This document shows positions 58,351-64,000 of a DNA stretch of 64,000 bases, piece after piece. The notes below the pieces were generated by a model that saw only the letters and a program-made list of their open reading frames with translations, did no database searches and had not been told where the DNA came from. Origin of the DNA: Nautilus pompilius (taxonomy: Eukaryota; Mollusca; Cephalopoda; Nautilida; Nautilidae); NCBI GenBank assembly GCA_018389105.1, contig JACATO010000648.1:558001-622000 (forward strand). Direction: 5' to 3'. The translations under genes were made by a program, and so were the position numbers. Every line of letters begins with the position of its first letter. Within the stretch, counting starts at the first letter, position 1.

Positions 58351-60734
58351 ATTTCATGTAATCTCTAAAAATTGGGGTTTTGTGACAAAATTTCGAATAT
58401 GTTCTTAAACTTTGTAGCCATGAACTTTCGCCATAATGTAAAGAGAGTGGGCAAATGGAAAATATCTACTACCGATCGTGGTGATGTTTGTGTCAATCGA
58501 AAGAATAAGGAATTGCTTTTCCATCAGTGTAACGGCGGCCATAATGGAATGTTTATTTTTGCATATTTTACCTCTCAATTTATGCTTGTTCTGCGACCGT
58601 TCTCAAACTTTTGTCTGCCACTGTTCATTGTTATAGTCGCTGGAAAATGGTGACAACTATAAACTGACACATTTTAGCTTTTTAATTCTTAAAAAATGAT
58701 CATGGATTTATTACATCTGACAGGTCTGTGTAGTCTGTATGAACCCGTGTGTTTCAGACTATTGTCACGTTCTGGTTGCTACTGGTGCTTATTAGTTTAC
58801 GTTCATAGCAGTTATTTGCTGTATCTATCTTGAAAAGTGTACATACTGTCCAGAGAAAGTACTTAGCTACATTGTTGTCTGTCCAAGTACTACTCGGTTT
58901 GCGCCAGTCATATGGTCAACTGTTTCTGGATACTTGCGAGGCATTTTATTATTACTGTTATTATTTCCTCAAAACTATTAGCACAAACATGACATCCCCC
59001 CCAATTATCTTCTCTTGAGTTAATTAGTTCAGTTGCTGGACAAAATACGATAATTGTGGAAACTATGGACGAACTCTTTTGTTTGATAACTGTTGGGGGG
59101 GGGTCTGTATCCGTGTTAATCTGTTAACCTACCTTTTCTGACGGTGGTAATGTTGTGGCCGACCTGGGGCTGGATTAGATAACCCCGACAGCGTTCTACT
59201 CCATAACGGTTTCGTTTCGTTTTTTTAAAAGAACCTGGCTAATGTACCGTTTTTATCTCTGTTTCTCTGTGCCGCTTTCAAAGGGAGGTAATCGCATTAA
59301 AATTACGCGTTTTCAACGAGAACTATCACTTTATTTCATTCGTTTGAAGCCATTGCCGGAGTGGACATTCGAGATGGGCATCTCACCTGGAGACTTTTGT
59401 CCGCTGATTAGCAGCCATCAGAAGTCAGGCCACCTATCGACGGAAAGGCGAAACAGGACACTGAAAAAAAAAAACAAAAAAAACAAAAAGAAAACCCCCT
59501 TCACAAAAAAAAAAAAAATAAAAAACTAACAGCATTACCCTGTATTACATATCGGGGAGAAAGGCGCCTGGGCTGTATAAAGGGCCATTGTTCGCCCAAA
59601 ACACACATCCAGTCCGGGTCAAACGTGTGAGTGCGCGCGCGTTGCTGCTGCGCACAGGCCAGACTACTACAAACAAAATCTTGTTAGTATTCACCAGAGC
59701 TACGTAATTGTCGTCTGCTCTGACATTTATAGACCCCCGGGGGCAAAGACGCTTGGGACGCTGATAGTGTCCACTTGTCTGTTCAAGCAGCCAGCGTATG
59801 AAACTTACGGGTTTAGAGTCGCACAGACGCGGAAGCCAGAGAGGAAGTAATTACAGAGCTGGTGTACTGTGGTGGGCTGGCACAGTCGACAGAGGGCGGT
59901 GTATGTGTGCCGAGCCTCGATATAATACTAACGTGGCTATCACTGATCGGTGTAGCTTTGAATAGATTCCATCAAAGACCCATTAAATCTTACACTTTTA
60001 CTGGTAGCTGAGTAAACTTTTAAAATAGCCTGATAACATAAAAGTGGTTGTCTGGCTGTATGTAGACGGTTTGCTTCTTGTTGTTGTTGTTTTCTATCTT
60101 AAAGTTATACTGGGAGGGATCCCTGTTTTTGAACCTAGGAAGCTCAAATATAAGATCACAACTCTTAATTTTTGTTCATATTTTGTACTTCGCAGTTCAT
60201 TCCGTCGATTTACTACGCAGAATCATTGATTCCCCCACTAAATATATTAAAACTTCTATGGCCGCTCCAGAATTTACAGAGAGGAATTCCCCTGATATGA
60301 TTTTGATTAGTATTTCCTTTGGTTTCTTAGACATTTCGACGATTATTCCCCGTTAAGTCAGAATGCATTTCAAGTATCAGTCAGATTAACTAATTCATTT
60401 ATAATTCTGTTTCATATTTTGTAGATGTCTATCTTAAATTCAAAACTACGGTGCAATTTTGCTCAATTAATGTTTTTCATGATTAAACTTAAAAACAACA
60501 ATAAAACAAAAAAACCCGTCAACTTCTGTTCCTTTTAGATTGAAGTAACTGCTATGTGCTTGTGTGTTTTCACCATAGGGGGTGAGTCCTTTTCATTTGT
60601 ATGTATTAAGTACTGTGCGTGCTTAACGATTTATTCTGTGCCATACATAAGTGCATTATTGCGTTTCCAGGGTAGATTTAGCTGTTTTGTGTAGGCTATA
60701 TGTTTGTAATGTGTGTGTTTCCATATATATTCTT
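58351..60734. other. intergenic stretch, no gene recognised
   Basis: It contains A-rich runs at 59,463-59,525, a G-run near 59,094-59,104, a TATAAA box at 59,576-59,581 and a GCGCGCGC run near 59,633-59,641. No coding region was recognised. Confidence 0.55.
59576..59611 (+). promoter_or_regulatory. weak core-promoter candidate (TATAAA)
   Basis: TATAAAGGGCC at 59,576 is followed 35 bases later by an initiator-like CCAGTCC (A at 59,611), in CpG-rich sequence. No downstream gene is visible, so this may be chance. Confidence 0.15.
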
Positions 60735-60739
60735 AGAGA

Positions 60740-61137
60740 GGAGGGGGGGGAGAGAAGGATGGATAAAGGGAGAGGGGAGAGAAGGATGGATAAGGGGAGA
60801 GAGGGAGAAGGATGGATAAGGGGAGAGAGAAGGGTGGATAAGGGGAGAGAGAGAGAGAAGGGTGGATAAGGGGAGAGAGAGAGAAGGGTGGATAAGGGGA
60901 GAGAGAGAGAGAAGGGTGGATAAGGGAGAGGGGAGAGAAGGGTGGATAAGGGGAGAGAGAGAGAGAGAGAAGGGTGGATAAGGGGAGAGAGAAGGTGGAT
61001 AAGGGGAGAGGAAGGGTGGATAAGGGGAGAGAGAAGGGTGGATAAGGGGAGAGAGAGAGAGAGAAGGGTGGATAAGGGAGAGGGGAGAGAAGGGTGGATA
61101 AGGGGAGAGAGAGAGAGAAGGGTGGATAAGGGGAGAG
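60740..61137. repeat. GGATAAGGGGAGA minisatellite
   Basis: About 400 bp of tandem units of roughly 15-30 bp. Each has a core GAAGGGTGGATAAGGGGAGA followed by a variable number of GA dinucleotides; the first copies have GGATGGATAA. The overlapping Ser/Pro/Leu-rich ORFs of 142-180 codons on the minus strand are products of the repeat, not genes. Confidence 0.95.
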
Positions 61138-61203
61138 GGGGGACTGAACCCCAAACTTCAAATTCTATCCAATAGACGACATGCAAACCATTACCCATGT
61201 CCG
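61138..61203 (-). repeat. tRNA-like head abutting the minisatellite
   Basis: On the minus strand, ATGGGTAATGGTTTG (A-box-like, near 61,196) and GGGGTTCAGTCCC (B-box-like, near 61,140-61,153) have tRNA spacing. Immediately after the B box the sequence becomes the minisatellite. The acceptor stem is not paired. It looks like a SINE head whose tail expanded into the minisatellite. Confidence 0.45.
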
Positions 61204-63729
61204 CGAAGGCAGAGACTTTCCAGGAATGTCGATGCTCGAGAAAAAGCTACAGGGGCTACACTTTTTTTTTCTTTTTCTTTCCTTCTTTCTATAGTAAAAA
61301 TTCCTTGTTTCTGTCGAGTGAGGTGAATAAGTATGAGTAAGAAGGCTTCAAGCCGCGTAGAATTTCCGGAAAAGGGAGCTGGAAGGGAGGAGCAAAGTCA
61401 GACCGGTGACCTGTGACTGGATGTTCGTTACTTGTCCGGCCTAACGCGAATTCCAGCGTTTGCTTAATACATCGGGACACTTTTCCCGTGAGTTCCTATT
61501 CGCAAGAAATGGGAATACTGGAAAGAAAAAGGTTGTTGTTTGTACATACATAATTAGTTGGAATCGTTTGCTGTATCTAATTCCAGGAACAGCAACAGTT
61601 AGCAAGCAACTAATTATTCGATTTTTTTAAAATAAGTGTTGTAAGTTACACATACAAAAAAAAAAAGTAACAATTTTAAAAGCATTTCGTGAATGTCGAT
61701 CGTCCTTGGGTATACGATGCTGGTCTGACATGTTTCTGTAATACTGTCAATATTCTGCCAGTAATTTGCTCTCAAGTATTACAATACATCGAATAACATA
61801 CGAGCTGGATTTCCGTGTGGAATAGTAAATGATCAAACCCCTCTCGGTGTTCTGCTAGATAAAACTAGCTGAATTTTTTGGGAAAATTTTCAAAAAGAAA
61901 CCACATTTTGCGGAAACTGCGTGTTGATGAGAACACAGCCAAACAATGGACAGACAAACGCGTTCTGTGCAAGAATCCGTGAAAACAGGTAAAGCAGACA
62001 CACTGGGGATTAGAAATCGAGAGAGAGATACTTTCAAATAGAATTTAAAGTGGAGACGATAGAGAGAGAGCGATCATTGAGAAAGAAAACAATAAACTTA
62101 GACATTCTATTGTTTTAAGATTATGAAAATCTTTTAATGGGTTTCAAAAGTTTTTCTCATTAGCAAATAATTTTGGTGGAAGAGGTCAAGTTATTTAGAT
62201 TCGGGGTTAGACTATTGTATGTATCTTTTAGTAATCGGCCGGTCGCTGTGTAGGATGGTTTTAATGAACAGGTTGCGGAATTTGGTTCTGAATGCTTAAG
62301 ATATTTTGGGTGTAGGGGGTTAGTTATACTGATTGTAGACTTCTTGCTCCTTTGCAGACATTAAATTATAGTGCACTAGTCGACTTCTTGTGCCTGGCTG
62401 AAGAAGGAATCGTTAGCGAGTCAGACAGACGAACATCGCTGCTTGTACATTAGGAAGAAGCATCGCCCCTGCGATCAGAAGGGATCTTTATAACAAAGTC
62501 ATAAAAAACAAAACGGGCAGCTTATTCATTCCAACAGTGTCAAGGGGAGAGACGATGAAGGGCAGGAGATAAGATCGTCTCGTGAACATCAACGTATACC
62601 CCTGAGCTTCCCTGTTACGCCAGCGTATACCGAAAGGGGGATAACGTGACAGTGCCGAACTTTGAAGCTTTGCGGGGACCGCTGTAGCTCACTATCGCCC
62701 ATCCCCGCCTCTCCCTCAAGTGCCTTCTACTACTTCTCACCTGCGGGCTTCGCCATGACGCCTCACCTATTGTAGGTGCGTCTGGCGAATAGATCATAAT
62801 ACCATAGGAACTAGCGCCAAGCATTAGGCGGACAGGTTAAAACAGAAACAGGGTTTCCGCTTAGGAAAGGGCTCCTGAATCCTGTAAGACCGTGCGATCT
62901 CGTGCGTACCGCCACGTAAAGAAAAGAACGATGCCCGTATACACTATAGGTCCATAAATACGTGACGTTTCCTTAACCCTTGTGCCTTCGTCATCAGGAG
63001 AGAGCTGATTCGAAATACTTACTTAAAAGGGCGAAATACTTGTTTTATATTATTATACTTATTCACTTTGCCTATGTATTTATTAATAATTTACTTGCTC
63101 TTCGGGTTGATTGATCGGTTTAAAAAAAAAAAAAGAAATTCGAAAAAGAACTGTCGTTCTATATTATCATTGTGATTCTTTCAAGTAAACCACATCTTTC
63201 TCTAAAAGCATTTATTCCTCCCCTGAAGGATGTAAGCCTCCTTTCCAACGTGAAGTTAGAGAAGTAGAGGTCAAGTCTTCTTTCACGGGGACTTAATCCG
63301 GATTGGACGAGGCGTGTCTGCTTTGGCAGGGAAATCCCTACCGGAGCTCTTCATCTTTACACGGTTAAACTACAACGTACATACATAATTTTTTTCCATA
63401 AACATAAGATTATTAAAATATAATATTTCAGACTAATCTTAATCCACCATCAACTAACCCCCCACCAAATACCGTAATTCTATTTATCAAAACCGAAACC
63501 CCTCCTAAATTTAAAAAAAAAAAAAATTCCACGAAAAGTATACCCCCCACTTTAAAAAAAAGAAACATTATTAATATTCCGTCACAAGACTAATTAACAT
63601 CTTTACTAATCACGCGAGCTCGTCGTAGAGAACGTGCGCTAACTTTGCACAACCGAAACGTTTGAGAGACAAGCACTTGCTAACAATTAACGTCGTGGTT
63701 ATCCTTATGGGCGCCTTGGTTGGTATTTA
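61204..63729. other. intergenic stretch, no gene recognised
   Basis: CpG-rich to mixed sequence with A-runs (about 61,658 and 63,121-63,133) and C-rich patches near 63,465-63,545. ORFs are short and unrecognised. Confidence 0.55.
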
Positions 63730-63730
63730 T

Positions 63731-63905
63731 CGGGAACATACCTACCTACACACCTACCTATATATATATTATATATGTGTGTGTTTGTGTGTGCATACAC
63801 AAACAGTACGCTTTAAGTAGGGTATTCGGTAACCTATTATCACTAACAGAAATGTTCATCTTTAATAAGATTGCACAACCATAATGTAGACCTACACACC
63901 TACCT

Positions 63906-63937
<32 letters not shown>

Positions 63938-64000
63938 TATATGTGTGTGTGTGTGCATACACAAACAGTACGCTTTAAGTAGGGTATTCGGTAACCTATT
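63731..64000. repeat. 162-bp tandem unit with TA/TG/CA tracts, cut by the window edge
   Basis: The block with CCTACCTACACA, a TA run, a TG run, GCATACACAAACAG and then a unique TACGCTTTAAGTAGGGTATT stretch occurs twice. AAACAGTACG starts at 63,801 and again at 63,963, an offset of 162 bases. The second copy is cut at 64,000, so more copies may lie beyond. GTTTGTGT and ACACAAAC form a small hairpin in the first copy (63,784-63,805). Confidence 0.85.

Noticed and set aside
58372..58653. 93-codon ORF after the Tc1-like relic
   Set aside because: It starts inside the decayed 3' part of the transposon and has no recognisable domain.
60656..61198. Ser/Pro/Leu-rich ORFs of 142-180 codons on the minus strand
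   Set aside because: They lie within the GGATAAGGGGAGA minisatellite; three frames give the same periodic composition.
1..64000. CRISPR arrays, bacterial operons or prophage
   Set aside because: No regularly spaced direct repeats with unique spacers; gene structure, splice sites and transposons are those of an animal genome.

Overview
The window is animal nuclear DNA, most likely from a mollusc or other lophotrochozoan. The evidence is spliced genes with introns of about 0.1-6 kb, many fossils of animal DNA transposons, tRNA-derived SINE-like pieces, and a dispersed AAGGGAG(A/G)TAA-type word that I associate from memory with molluscan genomes. The species cannot be fixed from the sequence alone.

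Region 1 (1-43,510, + strand) is one gene: the 3' 60 percent or so of the giant E3 ubiquitin ligase MYCBP2/PAM/Highwire/RPM-1. I reconstructed 46 coding exons from 634 to the stop at 42,496-42,498. The joined exons total 8,424 bases and stay open throughout (2,807 residues plus stop). The gene starts upstream of the window; the RCC1-like repeats and first PHR domain are missing. In order the visible protein has PHR domain 2, a filamin-type repeat, two SH3b-like modules, a long Ser-rich disordered stretch, one 1,558-bp exon with a Cys/His cluster, a helical region, a DOC/APC10-like domain, a second helical region, a B-box-like zinc cluster, the RING, and the C-terminal tandem-cysteine (RING-Cys-relay) domain. 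Both relay cysteines and the key Glu, Phe and His residues are present. The 3' UTR carries two AATAAA signals.

The introns hold well-delimited mobile elements: a mariner with TIRs and TA target sites (9,014-10,293), an older mariner fossil (about 7,920-8,450), two near-identical Tc1-like copies in opposite orientation (11,237-12,385 and 33,125-34,223), a hAT-type MITE with a perfect 8-bp target duplication (25,311-25,732), and several tRNA-like SINE pieces. One intron contains an unproven 126-bp in-frame candidate cassette exon (14,829-14,954), and one intron uses a GC donor.

Region 2 (43,511 to about 49,000) is intergenic and still CpG-poor. It has an internally deleted Tigger/pogo-like transposase relic and a decayed CR1/Jockey-like LINE reverse-transcriptase relic.

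Region 3 (about 49,000-64,000) changes abruptly to CpG-rich sequence. I find no convincing gene there. It holds transposase relics (DUF4817-type mariner-like near 50.6-51.3 kb, Tc1-like at 57.6-58.35 kb), tRNA-like SINE pieces, an approximately 850-bp TC-rich tandem array, an approximately 400-bp GGATAAGGGGAGA minisatellite, and a 162-bp tandem unit running off the right end. The CpG step fits the gene-body methylation mosaic of invertebrates, but could also mark an assembly join. I did not find a novel multi-gene system.
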